Assembly (NCBI GenBank): GCA_017792405.1
Contig: CP051231.1
Coordinates: forward strand, 2,798,062-2,862,061
DNA: 64,000 nucleotides
DNA from: Oceanicola sp.
Lineage (GTDB): Bacteria > Pseudomonadota > Alphaproteobacteria > Rhodobacterales > Rhodobacteraceae
Reading direction: 5' to 3'
Shown: piece by piece, positions 54,005 through 62,857 of the stretch
How positions within the stretch are numbered: position 1 is the first letter of the stretch
How the letters are laid out: the number at the start of each line of letters is the position of its first letter
Position numbers and translations under genes: made by a program
Notes under the pieces: generated by a model
Databases searched by the model: none
Told to the model about the DNA's origin: nothing
Seen by the model: the letters and a program-made list of their open reading frames with translations, nothing else

Positions 54005-55525
54005 TCAGGCAACCTCGTCATGGCGCACTGTCGCCAGTGTCATGATGTCTTCCTGCGTGGCCGTCCGGCCATCCAGCTCACCAGTGATCCGGCCCTCGCA
54101 CATCACCAGAATGCGTTGCGAGAGCCGCAGCACCTCCTCCAGTTCCGACGAGATCACGATCACCGCTTTGCCCTGTGCCGCCAGATCCTCCAGCAGCGTG
54201 TAGATCTCGGCCTTGGCCCCCACATCGATGCCCCGCGTCGGCTCGTCGAAGATCAGGATGTCGCAATCCCGCAGCAGCCACTTGGCGATGACCACCTTCT
54301 GCTGGTTCCCGCCCGAGAGCAGCCGCGTCTCCTGATCGATGGTCGGCGTCTTGACCTTCAGCTTAGCCACGTATTCGCGGGCCACCTTGTTCATCGCCCC
54401 GTCCCGCATGAAGAACCGCCCTTTGATGAAGCGCTTCCACGAGGGCATGGTGATGTTGTCCCGCACGGTCATGCCGGTCACGAGGCCAAACTGTTTTCGG
54501 TCCTCCGAGAGATAGGCAATGCCGTTCTCCACCGCGTCCTTCGGGCTGTCGATCTGCCGGGGCGCGCCATGCACATGTATCGTGCCGCTCTCCAGTGGAT
54601 CAGCGCCAAAGATCACCCGCGCTACCTCCGTCCGCCCCGCGCCCATCAGGCCGGCAAATCCAAGGATCTCGCCCTTGCGCAGCGAGAAGCTGACATTCTC
54701 CACCATCCGGCCCCGGTTCAGCCCCTCGACGCGCAGCACCTCCTCGGCCTGCGCCTCGCCGCCCGCGCGGTGCTGGCTGGCCAACTCGCGGCCCACCATC
54801 ATCTGAATCACCGTATCCAGCGAGGTCTCGGCGGCAGGCAGCGTGTCGATATATTCGCCATCGCGCATCACCATGATCCGGTCGGCGATCCGTTTCACCT
54901 CGGCCATCTTGTGGGTGATGTAGATAATCCCGACGCCCTGCGCCTTCAGGTCATCCACGATGGTATGCAGGTGCTCAACCTCGCGCTCGTTCAGCGCCGA
55001 GGTCGGCTCATCCATCACCAGCACACGGGCATTGAAACTCAGCGCCTTGGCAATCTCCACCAACTGCTGGCGGGCCACCGTCAGCTCGCCCACCTCCTGC
55101 CCCGGGTCGATATCCACCTTCATCCGGGCAAAGATCTTCGCGGCATCCGCCTTCATCTTCGCCTCGTCCACGAACATCCCCATCCCCTTGCGCGGCTCGC
55201 GCCCGATGTAGATGTTCTGCGCCGCCGTCAGATGGTTCATCAGGAAGAGCTCCTGATGGATGATGCTGATGCCGAGGTCCTGCGCCGCCGTCGGCCCCGG
55301 CAGGGTCACGCGCTCGCCATCGACGCGGATCTCCCCCTCGTCGGGCTGATACACGCCGGTCATGATCTTCATCAGGGTGGATTTGCCCGCGCCGTTCTCG
55401 CCCATCAGGGCCACGACCTCGCCGGGGTAAAGATCGAGCTTCACCTCGTTGAGCGCCCGCACGCCCGGAAAGGACTTGCCGATTCCCGTCAACTCGACGA
55501 TGGGCGCGCGCGCCGTTTCGCTCAT
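54005..55525 (-). CDS. Sugar ABC transporter ATP-binding protein (RbsA-like, tandem ATPase)
   Basis: A 506-residue double ATPase. First half: Walker [10 protein letters not shown], Walker [17 protein letters not shown]. Second half: degenerate P-loop [12 protein letters not shown] with an intact signature [16 protein letters not shown], as usual for CUT2. First gene of the operon; ATG at 55525. The region upstream carries a GntR-like palindrome. Confidence 0.95.
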   Translation of the reverse strand: MSETARAPIVELTGIGKSFPGVRALNEVKLDLYPGEVVALMGENGAGKSTLMKIMTGVYQPDEGEIRVDGERVTLPGPTAAQDLGISIIHQELFLMNHLTAAQNIYIGREPRKGMGMFVDEAKMKADAAKIFARMKVDIDPGQEVGELTVARQQLVEIAKALSFNARVLVMDEPTSALNEREVEHLHTIVDDLKAQGVGIIYITHKMAEVKRIADRIMVMRDGEYIDTLPAAETSLDTVIQMMVGRELASQHRAGGEAQAEEVLRVEGLNRGRMVENVSFSLRKGEILGFAGLMGAGRTEVARVIFGADPLESGTIHVHGAPRQIDSPKDAVENGIAYLSEDRKQFGLVTGMTVRDNITMPSWKRFIKGRFFMRDGAMNKVAREYVAKLKVKTPTIDQETRLLSGGNQQKVVIAKWLLRDCDILIFDEPTRGIDVGAKAEIYTLLEDLAAQGKAVIVISSELEEVLRLSQRILVMCEGRITGELDGRTATQEDIMTLATVRHDEVA

Positions 55526-55652
55526 TGCGATCCTCCCGTTGCACCCGCCTTCTGCTGCCGCGGTCTCCTCCTCAAGAGCCGGTCCGGCACGGCGGGTTGC
55601 CGGCTCATAGAAGCCTTTCTGCCAGCAGGAGGAAAGTGAAAATTTCAGTTTT

Positions 55653-55662
55653 TGGTATACCA
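55653..55662. promoter_or_regulatory. GntR-like palindrome between the transporter and aldose dehydrogenase genes
   Basis: TGGTATACCA is a perfect 10-base palindrome in AT-rich DNA, 128 bases before the ATPase start and 68 bases before the aldose dehydrogenase start. It matches the TNGT-N-ACNA pattern of GntR-family operators. No GntR gene is in the window, so a regulator encoded elsewhere would be needed. Confidence 0.6.
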
Positions 55663-55729
55663 TGCACCCCTGCCCCCTGTCCGAGCCGGGCGGCCTGCGC
55701 TAGAACCGTCGGGCGCAAGGGAGGATGCG

Positions 55730-56692
55730 ATGACCACCAGAACACTCGGCCCCGGCGGCCCCGCCGTCAGCTCCATCTGCTTCGGCACCTCGGCTCTGGG
55801 CGACATGCCCGATACCTACGGCTACGCGGTGAGCGAAGATCGCGCCGCCGCAACCCTCCGCGCCATCTTCGACGGCCCCTGCAACTTCATCGACAGCTCG
55901 CGTAATTACGGCTTCGGACGCTCCGAAGAACGGATCGGCGCAGCGATTGCAGAGCGCGGCGGCCTGCCCGAGGGCTTCGTGCTCGCCACCAAGCTCGACC
56001 GTGACATGGAATCAGGCCGGTTCGACGCCGCCCGCGTCCGCGAGTCGGTCGAGGAGAGCCTTACAGCCCTGGGCGTCGACCGGGTGGACCTGCTGCACTT
56101 GCACGACCCCGAGCACGCCCGCGACCTCGATGAAATCCGCGGCAAGGGCGGCGCGCTCGATGAGCTGTTCAAGCTGAAGGAAGAGGGCATCGCCGGTGCG
56201 GTCGGCCTCGCAATGGGCCGGCTCGACATCATGTTTCCGCTGGTCAAGGAACGCCCCTTCGACGTGATCCTCAACCACAACCGCTACACCCTGCTCAACC
56301 GCGCCGCCGACGCGATGTTCACCTGGGCGCATGAGGCTGGCATGACGGTGCTGAACGCCGCGCCCTACGCCGGCGGCGTGCTGGCCAAGGGCTCGGCGGT
56401 CATGCCGCAGATCACCTATCAGAAGGCCGATGACGACGCGCTCGCCCCCGTCCGCGCCATCGAAGAGGTCTGCGCCCGCCATCAGGTGCCCCCCGGCGCC
56501 GTGGCGCTGCAATTCTCGCTCCGCGACCCGCGCATAACCTCCACCGTCATCGGTGTGAGCAGCCCCGAGCGGGTGGCGCAAACCGTCGGCTGGGCCGAAT
56601 GGGACATCCCCGCCGAGGTCTGGGACGAGTTGGAAAGCCTCGGCTACTCCACCGAAGACCCGGAGGCCAACCGCGAGTATCGCCCGGGGTGA
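55730..56692 (+). CDS. Aldo/keto reductase, likely L-fucose (aldose) 1-dehydrogenase
   Basis: A 320-residue AKR with the catalytic tetrad Asp55, Tyr60 (FIDSSRNYG), Lys88 (LATKLD) and His125 (LLHLHD). The subgroup resembles D-threo-aldose/L-fucose dehydrogenases that oxidise the sugar to its lactone. GGGAGG lies 6 bases upstream of the ATG. Neighbours encode a mutarotase, a lactonase and an SDR enzyme, all expected in the oxidative L-fucose route. Confidence 0.85.
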   Translation: MTTRTLGPGGPAVSSICFGTSALGDMPDTYGYAVSEDRAAATLRAIFDGPCNFIDSSRNYGFGRSEERIGAAIAERGGLPEGFVLATKLDRDMESGRFDAARVRESVEESLTALGVDRVDLLHLHDPEHARDLDEIRGKGGALDELFKLKEEGIAGAVGLAMGRLDIMFPLVKERPFDVILNHNRYTLLNRAADAMFTWAHEAGMTVLNAAPYAGGVLAKGSAVMPQITYQKADDDALAPVRAIEEVCARHQVPPGAVALQFSLRDPRITSTVIGVSSPERVAQTVGWAEWDIPAEVWDELESLGYSTEDPEANREYRPG

Positions 56693-56693
56693 G

Positions 56694-57023
56694 CTACGGC
56701 AGGTAGAACACCTGCTCCATCCCGGCCCACCACTCGCCCTCCTGCCGGCTCTCCAGCGGGCGCTGCATCGGCCCGCAAACGGCCCACCACTCCCGCGTCT
56801 TCGGGTCGGCGGCAATCGCCTCCATATCGGCCTCGAAATCCTCGCCGACATATTCCCAGTAGCCAAACATCAGGTTCTCCGGCTCGCGCAGGAAGATCGA
56901 GTAGTTGGTGATGTTGGACGCCTTGATCCGCTCGGCCACCTCCGGCCAGATCTCGGCGTGGAGCCGCTTGTACTCGGGGATATTCTCCGCCGCGATCCCG
57001 ATCACAAATCCCATCCGCTGCAT
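56694..57023 (-). CDS. L-rhamnose/L-fucose mutarotase family protein
   Basis: A 109-residue relative of L-rhamnose mutarotase, with His22 (KRLH), IWPEV, a tyrosine in NYSIFL and the tryptophan pair REWW. It is clearly different from the rhamnose mutarotase at 29602-29916. The setting suggests it interconverts anomers of L-fucose for the dehydrogenase. GGGAGG precedes the ATG at 57023. Convergent with the aldo/keto reductase. Confidence 0.85.
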   Translation of the reverse strand: MQRMGFVIGIAAENIPEYKRLHAEIWPEVAERIKASNITNYSIFLREPENLMFGYWEYVGEDFEADMEAIAADPKTREWWAVCGPMQRPLESRQEGEWWAGMEQVFYLP

Positions 57024-57033
57024 GCGCGCCTCC

Positions 57034-57861
57034 CTATCCGTCCAACCCGTAAAACCGTGTCGCCGTACCGCCGAACACATCAGCCCTCTCGGCCTCCGAA
57101 AGCCCCCGCGTGAGCACCTGAGCCGCGGCAAACCAGCCCTCGTAATCACCTGCCAGCTCCAGCACCGGCCAGTCGCTGCCCCACATCACGCGGGAGGGGC
57201 CGAAGACATCCAGCACATGGCCCGCCACCTCGCGCAAAGTCTCGGCACCCCAGCCCGGGCCGTACTCATTCGCCAGCCCCGAAAGCTTGCAATGCACCTG
57301 CGGATGCTCCGCCAGCGCCGCCATCCCCTCGCGCCACGCCGCGCCCGGATCGGTGCCGTCGAACACCGGCTTGGCGCAATGGTCGATCACCACCGGCAGC
57401 TCCGGCACATCGGCCACGAAGCGCTCCAGCATCGGCAAATGCCGAGGCGTCACCAGCGCATCAAACCGCAGCCCCGCGCGGGCCACATAGCGCAGCCCCT
57501 CCACCACGGCGGGCCGCAGCAGCCACTCCGTGTCTTCTATGTCCTGCAACATCGGGCGCAGGCTCTTCAGCGCCGGGTGGGCGATCCGGGCAAGCTGGCC
57601 CGGCACATCGCCCTCCAGATCGATCCAGCCGACCACGCCCTGCACCAGCGGGCTCTCCTCTGCGATGGCGAGCATGAACTCGGTCTCCGCCACGGTCGGC
57701 GCAGCCTGCACCAGCACCGTGCCGCCCACGCTGCAGGCCTCTGCAAATGGCGCCAGATGCTCGGGGCCATAGTCCTTCCGGATCGCGGCCACGCTCTCGT
57801 CCATCCAGCCGTAATCACCCCGGTCGATCTTCCAGAAATGCTGATGCGCGTCGATCTTCAT
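57034..57861 (-). CDS. Amidohydrolase-family lactonase (L-fuconolactonase-like)
   Basis: A 275-residue metal-dependent hydrolase of the amidohydrolase superfamily (COG3618). The metal-binding start KIDAHQHFW carries His6 and His8; other ligands are in VIDHCAKP and MWGSDWPVL. Homologues hydrolyse L-fuconolactone or L-rhamnono-lactone to the acid. It is 10 bases upstream of the mutarotase gene on the same strand. Confidence 0.88.
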   Translation of the reverse strand: MKIDAHQHFWKIDRGDYGWMDESVAAIRKDYGPEHLAPFAEACSVGGTVLVQAAPTVAETEFMLAIAEESPLVQGVVGWIDLEGDVPGQLARIAHPALKSLRPMLQDIEDTEWLLRPAVVEGLRYVARAGLRFDALVTPRHLPMLERFVADVPELPVVIDHCAKPVFDGTDPGAAWREGMAALAEHPQVHCKLSGLANEYGPGWGAETLREVAGHVLDVFGPSRVMWGSDWPVLELAGDYEGWFAAAQVLTRGLSEAERADVFGGTATRFYGLDG

Positions 57862-57963
57862 GGCCGCCCTCCCCGGCTGAAACTTTCTGCCCGCCGCCGC
57901 GCTGTCAACCACCGTTGCCATCCCGCGCCCGCGCCGCCATGGTGCGCCGCAACGGAGGGCAGG

Positions 57964-58692
57964 ATGAACCGATTTTCACTTGAAGGCCGCAAGGCGCTCG
58001 TCACCGGGGCAAACGCAGGCATCGGCCAAGCTATCGCCGTAGGTCTGGCCCGCGCGGGCGCCCATGTCACCTGCGCCGGACGGCGGGGCTGCGGCGAGAC
58101 GCTTGAGATGATCGGCGGCGGCGACGAACTCCTGCTCGACTTCGCCGACCCGATGGCCGCCCGCGACACCTTCACCGGCGCAGGCTACGACATCCTCGTG
58201 AACAACGCCGGCATCATCCGCCGCGCCGACGCCGTCGACTTCACCGAGGCCGACTGGGATGACGTGATCGACGTGAACCTGAAGGCTCTCTTCTTCACCT
58301 GCCAATCCTTCGCCAAAGCCGCACTCGCCGAGAGCCGCCCCGCCAAGATCATCAACATCGCCTCCTTGCTGAGCTTTCAGGGCGGCATCCGGGTGCCCAG
58401 CTACACCGCCTCCAAGCACGGTGTGGCCGGGCTGACCAAGCTCATGGCCAATGAATGGGCGGCGAAGGGCGTAAACGTGAACGCCATCGCACCGGGCTAC
58501 ATCGAGACCGCCAACACCGAGGCCCTGCGGGCCGACACGGAGCGCAACCAGGCCATTCTGGAGCGCATCCCCGCAGGCCGCTGGGGCCAGCCCGAAGACA
58601 TCGCCGATACCGCCGTCTTCCTCGCCGCCCCCGCCTCGGACTACCTGCACGGCGCAGTCATCAACGTCGACGGCGGCTGGCTCGCCCGGTGA
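57964..58692 (+). CDS. Short-chain dehydrogenase (2-keto-3-deoxy-L-fuconate dehydrogenase/KduD-like)
   Basis: A 242-residue SDR with the NAD-binding motif VTGANAGIG (~13-21), NNAGIIRRADA, the catalytic Ser in NIASLLS and the YxxxK pair in YTASKHGVAG. The sequence is near KduD-type enzymes acting on 2-keto-3-deoxy acids. In the oxidative L-fucose pathway it would follow fuconate dehydratase, which is not in the window. AGG spaced just before the ATG. Confidence 0.88.
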   Translation: MNRFSLEGRKALVTGANAGIGQAIAVGLARAGAHVTCAGRRGCGETLEMIGGGDELLLDFADPMAARDTFTGAGYDILVNNAGIIRRADAVDFTEADWDDVIDVNLKALFFTCQSFAKAALAESRPAKIINIASLLSFQGGIRVPSYTASKHGVAGLTKLMANEWAAKGVNVNAIAPGYIETANTEALRADTERNQAILERIPAGRWGQPEDIADTAVFLAAPASDYLHGAVINVDGGWLAR

Positions 58693-58762
58693 CCCGCCCG
58701 CTTCCCCTCCCCGCTCCGCCCCGCTAGGGTCGCGCTCCGAGGAGACCGCCCGAGGAGCACCC

Positions 58763-59227
58763 ATGTATTTCAACCCGCCCCCGCTGACCCACGCCTTCGA
58801 CCTGCGCGTCGAGCTGGACCCGATCATCGAGATGGGTCCGGGCCGCGCCGGGCAGCGCCGGATCATCCCGATCATCGGCGGCACCGTCACCGGCGAGCGC
58901 ATTCGCGGCGAAGTCCTCAACCTCGGCGCCGACTGGCAGACCATCTTCGATGGCGGCCTTGCCGAGCTCGATACGCGCTACGCCATGCGCACCCATGATG
59001 GCGCGGTGATCGAGATCATCAACTTCGGCCTCCGCCACGGCCCGCCCGAGGTGATGGCCCGCGTCGCGGCGGGCGAAGATGTCGACCCGTCCGAATATTA
59101 CATGCGCACCCACTGCCGCCTCGAAACGGGCGATCCGCGCTACGCATGGATCAACCGCCAGCTCTTCATCGGCATCGGCGGCCGCCGTGCCACCCGTGTC
59201 GAAATCTCGGTCTACGAGCTGTCATGA
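58763..59227 (+). CDS. DUF3237 family protein
   Basis: A 154-residue beta-rich protein of the DUF3237 group, with the typical GGTVTGERIRGEVLNLGADWQ and THDGAVIEIINFGLRHGP segments, and YYMRTHCRLETGDPRYAWINR. No function is established for the family; it is often found near aromatic or sugar metabolism genes. It follows the SDR gene by 70 bases and overlaps the epimerase gene by 4 bases (ATGA). Confidence 0.85.
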   Translation: MYFNPPPLTHAFDLRVELDPIIEMGPGRAGQRRIIPIIGGTVTGERIRGEVLNLGADWQTIFDGGLAELDTRYAMRTHDGAVIEIINFGLRHGPPEVMARVAAGEDVDPSEYYMRTHCRLETGDPRYAWINRQLFIGIGGRRATRVEISVYELS

Positions 59228-60483
59228 AAGGCCCCGGCAAGCTCCTCGCCAGAAGTGGCCCCACCGGCCCTGGCCCCGCCGATGCGCCGGGCTTTTGGCT
59301 TGAAAACGAGGCGCACCGGGATTGGCTCGCGGCAGACGCCCTCAAGCAGTTCGACTTTTTCCGCAAGGCCAAGCGCAAAGACGGCGGCTTTCATTCCCTC
59401 GACTGGAAGGGCAAGCCCCTGCGCAGCCGGCTGCAGGAGCTGCACAGCACCACCCGGATGATCCACGCTTATGCGATGGCCGAGCTCTGCGGCGCGGGCG
59501 GGGCCGACATGGTCGATCACGGCATGCAGTACCTCGCCCAAGGCCATGCCGATGGCGAGGGCTGGGCTTGGGGCGCCGAGGGCTCCGCTCCCTCCGACCG
59601 GCGGCGCATGGCCTATGGCCATGTGTTCGTGCTGCTCGCCGCCTCCTCCGCCCACCTCATCGGCCACCCCGGCGGGCAACCGTTGATCGATCAGGCCTCG
59701 CAGGTGCTGATGGACCATTTCTGGGAGGAAGAGCCCGGCCTTTTCGGCGCCGATTTCGGCCCGGACTGGACCCCGCTCGACAGCTACCGCGGCATGAACG
59801 CCAACATGCACGGGGTCGAGGCCCTGCTCGCCGCCTATGAGGCCACCGGCTGGGAAGATTACCTCAACCGCGCCGGCGGCATCCTCGGCTTCTTCCTCGG
59901 CCAGATGGCCCCGGCCTACGGCTGGCGCATCCCCGAGCACTATGGCCCCGACTGGTCAGTCGACCTTGGCTACGACGGCGACCCGATGTTCCGCCCCGCA
60001 GGCACCACGCCCGGCCACAGCCTCGAATTCGCCCGCCTCCTGCTGCAGCACTGGGATCTTTCCGGCCGCCCCGAGAACGAGGCGCCCTCCGTCGCCCACG
60101 ACCTCGCGCAGCAGGCCCTCACCGACGGCTGGGCCGAAGACGGCGGGCTGATCTACACCGTCGATTTCGACGGCGCACCGCTGCTGACCGACCGCTACTG
60201 GTGGCCGGTGACCGAGGGCATCGGCGTGTTGGCCTCGCTGATCAAGCTCGACCCGCAGGAGATCTACGAAGAGTGGTACCGCAGGCTCTGGACCTTCGCC
60301 CATGAGCACTTCATCGACCACAAGCGCGGCGGCTGGTATCCGGCGCTGAACGCAAAGGGCAAGCCGGTCGAGACCCAGTTCAAGGGCAAGCCGGATATCT
60401 ACCACGCCCTTCAGGCCACGCTCTACCCACTCGCGCCCGGCCTCTCCCGCCAGATCACCTCGCTGCCGCTGATCACCCCGTAG
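59224..60483 (+). CDS. AGE-family sugar epimerase/isomerase (N-acylglucosamine 2-epimerase fold)
   Basis: A 419-residue (alpha/alpha)6-barrel enzyme. Typical conserved parts: RLQELHSTTRMIHAY (active-site Arg and His), NANMHGVEALLAAYEATG, PGHSLEFARLLLQHW and RYWWPVTEGIGV. The family includes N-acylglucosamine epimerase, cellobiose epimerase, mannose isomerase and sulfoquinovose isomerase (YihS). Length fits the aldose-ketose isomerase branch. Context suggests a sugar related to the nearby deoxysugar pathway, but the substrate is open. Confidence 0.88.
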   Translation: MKGPGKLLARSGPTGPGPADAPGFWLENEAHRDWLAADALKQFDFFRKAKRKDGGFHSLDWKGKPLRSRLQELHSTTRMIHAYAMAELCGAGGADMVDHGMQYLAQGHADGEGWAWGAEGSAPSDRRRMAYGHVFVLLAASSAHLIGHPGGQPLIDQASQVLMDHFWEEEPGLFGADFGPDWTPLDSYRGMNANMHGVEALLAAYEATGWEDYLNRAGGILGFFLGQMAPAYGWRIPEHYGPDWSVDLGYDGDPMFRPAGTTPGHSLEFARLLLQHWDLSGRPENEAPSVAHDLAQQALTDGWAEDGGLIYTVDFDGAPLLTDRYWWPVTEGIGVLASLIKLDPQEIYEEWYRRLWTFAHEHFIDHKRGGWYPALNAKGKPVETQFKGKPDIYHALQATLYPLAPGLSRQITSLPLITP

Positions 60484-60491
60484 TCTGCGCC

Positions 60492-61637
60492 TCAGGCCAC
60501 GCGCCGGCCGTGGCTCCAGACCGCGCGGATGACCGGCGTGTCCCCGAGCAGCGACACCCGCACCATATCGGCCTTCAGCCCCGGCGCGATCCGCCCCCGG
60601 TCGCTGAGGCCCGTGGCGCGGGCCGGGGTGGAGGTGACCGTGGCCACGGCGCGCGGCAGGTCGTCCCACAGCGCGGCGAGGCGGAAGGCGGAGGTCAGCA
60701 GCGCCGATGGCACGTAGTCAGAGGAGACGATGTCGAGCAGGTCCGCCTCAGCCAGCGCCTGCGCCGCCACGTTGCCGGAGTGCGAGCCGCCACGGATCAG
60801 GTTGGGCGCGCCCATCATGACCGCGATCCCATGCGCATGGCAGGCCCGCGCTGCCTCCTCTGTGGTCGGAAACTCCGCCAGCCGGATGCCATAGCCCGCC
60901 GAGGTCGCCACATGAGCCGCCGTGGTGTCGTCATGGCTGGCCAGCACCGCGCCAAAGCGCCCGGCGGCCGCCACCGTGGCCGCCTCATGCGCCTCGCCAT
61001 AGGTCTCGCGCAAAGCCTTGAGCTGGGCCACATGCGCCTCGAACTCGGCATCAGAAAGCCCCCGCTTGCCTTGCACATAGGCACGCAACTGGTCGATATC
61101 GGCAAACTGGCGCTGGCCGGGCGTGTGATCCATCAGGCTGACAATGCCGACCCGGTCATCCGGGCCAAAAGCGTCAAGCTCCTCGGCCAGCGTGGCTGAG
61201 CACACCTCGGCCCGCAGGTGGAGGAAATGGCTGATCCGCAGCGCACCGGCCCCGCGCAGCTGCATCAGCTCGCTGGCGAGCCTGCGGGCATATTCGCCGT
61301 AGCCGGTCTTCGCATCCGGAATCGAACCAACCCGCAGCGCGTCGAACACCGTGGTGATGCCCACGCTGGCCAGCTCACCGTCATGGGCGAGGATCGCGGC
61401 ATCATGCGGCCAGTCCACCTGCGGGCGCGGCTGGATATGCCGCTCAAGGTTGTCGGTATGCAGTTCGATCAGGCCGGGGATCAGCAGATCGCCGCCCATA
61501 TCCTCCCCCATCGCTGTCGCGCTGGAAACATCGGTGATCTCGCCGCCCTGCATCCGCACGGCGCCCTGCACAACCTCACCCTCCAGCACGATCCGGGCAT
61601 TGGTCAGAACGGTCTCCGCAGGGGCTTGCATATCCAT
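60492..61637 (-). CDS. phnM: Alpha-D-ribose 1-methylphosphonate 5-triphosphate diphosphatase
   Basis: A 381-residue amidohydrolase-type enzyme of the C-P lyase pathway, releasing pyrophosphate from the ribose-phosphonate triphosphate. Metal-binding motifs: LLIPGLIELHTDNLERH near residue 50 and GIVSLMDHTPGQRQF. The ATG at 61637 overlaps the phnN stop by one base (TGATG). Confidence 0.93.
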   Translation of the reverse strand: MDMQAPAETVLTNARIVLEGEVVQGAVRMQGGEITDVSSATAMGEDMGGDLLIPGLIELHTDNLERHIQPRPQVDWPHDAAILAHDGELASVGITTVFDALRVGSIPDAKTGYGEYARRLASELMQLRGAGALRISHFLHLRAEVCSATLAEELDAFGPDDRVGIVSLMDHTPGQRQFADIDQLRAYVQGKRGLSDAEFEAHVAQLKALRETYGEAHEAATVAAAGRFGAVLASHDDTTAAHVATSAGYGIRLAEFPTTEEAARACHAHGIAVMMGAPNLIRGGSHSGNVAAQALAEADLLDIVSSDYVPSALLTSAFRLAALWDDLPRAVATVTSTPARATGLSDRGRIAPGLKADMVRVSLLGDTPVIRAVWSHGRRVA

Positions 61638-62176
61638 CACGGGGTGGTCTCCTTGAGGTCCAGCGCGGCGAGGAGCTGGGCCACAGCCTCCTCCAGCGCG
61701 CCGGAATTGTCGATGGTGGTCACGTCGAGACCCTCTGGCAGCGGCAGGTTCGCGCGCGCCAGCCGCCCGTCGATCTGCGAGGCGCTCTCGCGGCCCCGCG
61801 CGGTGAGCCGCGCACGTAGCACCTCCTCCGAGGCGGTCACATGCAGCACCCGAAGGCCGGGAAAGGCCGCCGCGGCGGCCCCCAGCATGGCCCGCGATCC
61901 GTTGAACAGCACGGTCTCGCCCCGCGCCGCCCGCTCGGCGGCCTCACGCGGGATGCCATAGGAGAGGCCGTGGGCCGACCAGCTCAGCGCAAAGGCCCCG
62001 TCGGCCCGCAACTGGCGAAAGCTGTATTCCGTCACCGGGCGATGGTCCTCTCCGGTGGCCGCCGCGCGGGTCACGACCCGCCGCGTTAGGTGAATCTCCG
62101 GCCGCGCCGCCTTGGCCGCCGCCATCAGCGTGTCCTTCCCCGCGCCCGAGGGGCCGACGACGGCAAAAATACTCAT
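61637..62176 (-). CDS. phnN: Ribose 1,5-bisphosphate phosphokinase
   Basis: A 179-residue kinase with the guanylate-kinase-like Walker A VVGPSGAGKDTL (~5-16). It phosphorylates ribose 1,5-bisphosphate to PRPP at the end of the C-P lyase pathway. The RRVVTRAAATGEDHRPVTE segment matches PhnN. ATGA overlap with phnL. Confidence 0.93.
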   Translation of the reverse strand: MSIFAVVGPSGAGKDTLMAAAKAARPEIHLTRRVVTRAAATGEDHRPVTEYSFRQLRADGAFALSWSAHGLSYGIPREAAERAARGETVLFNGSRAMLGAAAAAFPGLRVLHVTASEEVLRARLTARGRESASQIDGRLARANLPLPEGLDVTTIDNSGALEEAVAQLLAALDLKETTP

Positions 62177-62856
62177 GCGGCCCTCGCCGGGGTGAACCGC
62201 GTCACATCGACCACCCGGTCACAAACCCGGCCCCGCGCCTCCTCGTCGTGGAATATCCCCACGATCGCCGCGCCCCGCGCCTTGGCTTCCTCGATGAGCG
62301 CCAGAACGACCTCGCGGTTGGTGGCATCGAGCGAGGCAGTCGGCTCGTCGAGCAGTAGCGCCGGGAAGGCGTGGGCGAAGCCACGGGCGATGTTCACCCG
62401 CTGCTGTTCACCGCCCGAGAAGGTGGTGGGCGACAGCCCCCAAAGCGTGCGCGGAATGTTAAGCCGTTCGAGCAACGCCTCCGCCCTGCCAAGCGCCTCA
62501 TCGCTGCTGCGGCCCAGCGCCAGCAGCGGCTCGGCCACCACCTCGCGCGTCGGCACCCGGGGCACCACGCGCAGGAACTGGCTGACATAGCCAAGGGTTT
62601 CCCGCCGCAACGCCAGCACCTCGCGCGGCTCAGCGCGGGCCACATCCGTTGTGCCAACCATGATGCTGCCCGAGGCCGCAAGGTAGTTGCCCCAGATCAT
62701 CCGCATCAGCGTGCTCTTGCCCGCCCCGCTCTCGCCGGTCAGCGCCACGCATTCGCCCGGCGCCACCTTCAGCGAGGCCCCGCGCATCACCTCGATCACC
62801 GCACCCCCCTGATTGTGCAGGGTAAAGCTCTTTGAAACGTCCCGAAGTTCGATCAT
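62173..62856 (-). CDS. phnL: C-P lyase complex ABC-type ATPase PhnL
   Basis: A 227-residue ABC ATPase with Walker A GESGAGKST, signature FSGGEQQRVNIARGFA and Walker B ALLLDEPTASLD. PhnL binds the PhnGHIJK lyase core rather than a transporter. One base separates it from phnK. Confidence 0.93.
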   Translation of the reverse strand: MIELRDVSKSFTLHNQGGAVIEVMRGASLKVAPGECVALTGESGAGKSTLMRMIWGNYLAASGSIMVGTTDVARAEPREVLALRRETLGYVSQFLRVVPRVPTREVVAEPLLALGRSSDEALGRAEALLERLNIPRTLWGLSPTTFSGGEQQRVNIARGFAHAFPALLLDEPTASLDATNREVVLALIEEAKARGAAIVGIFHDEEARGRVCDRVVDVTRFTPARAA

Positions 62857-62857
62857 G

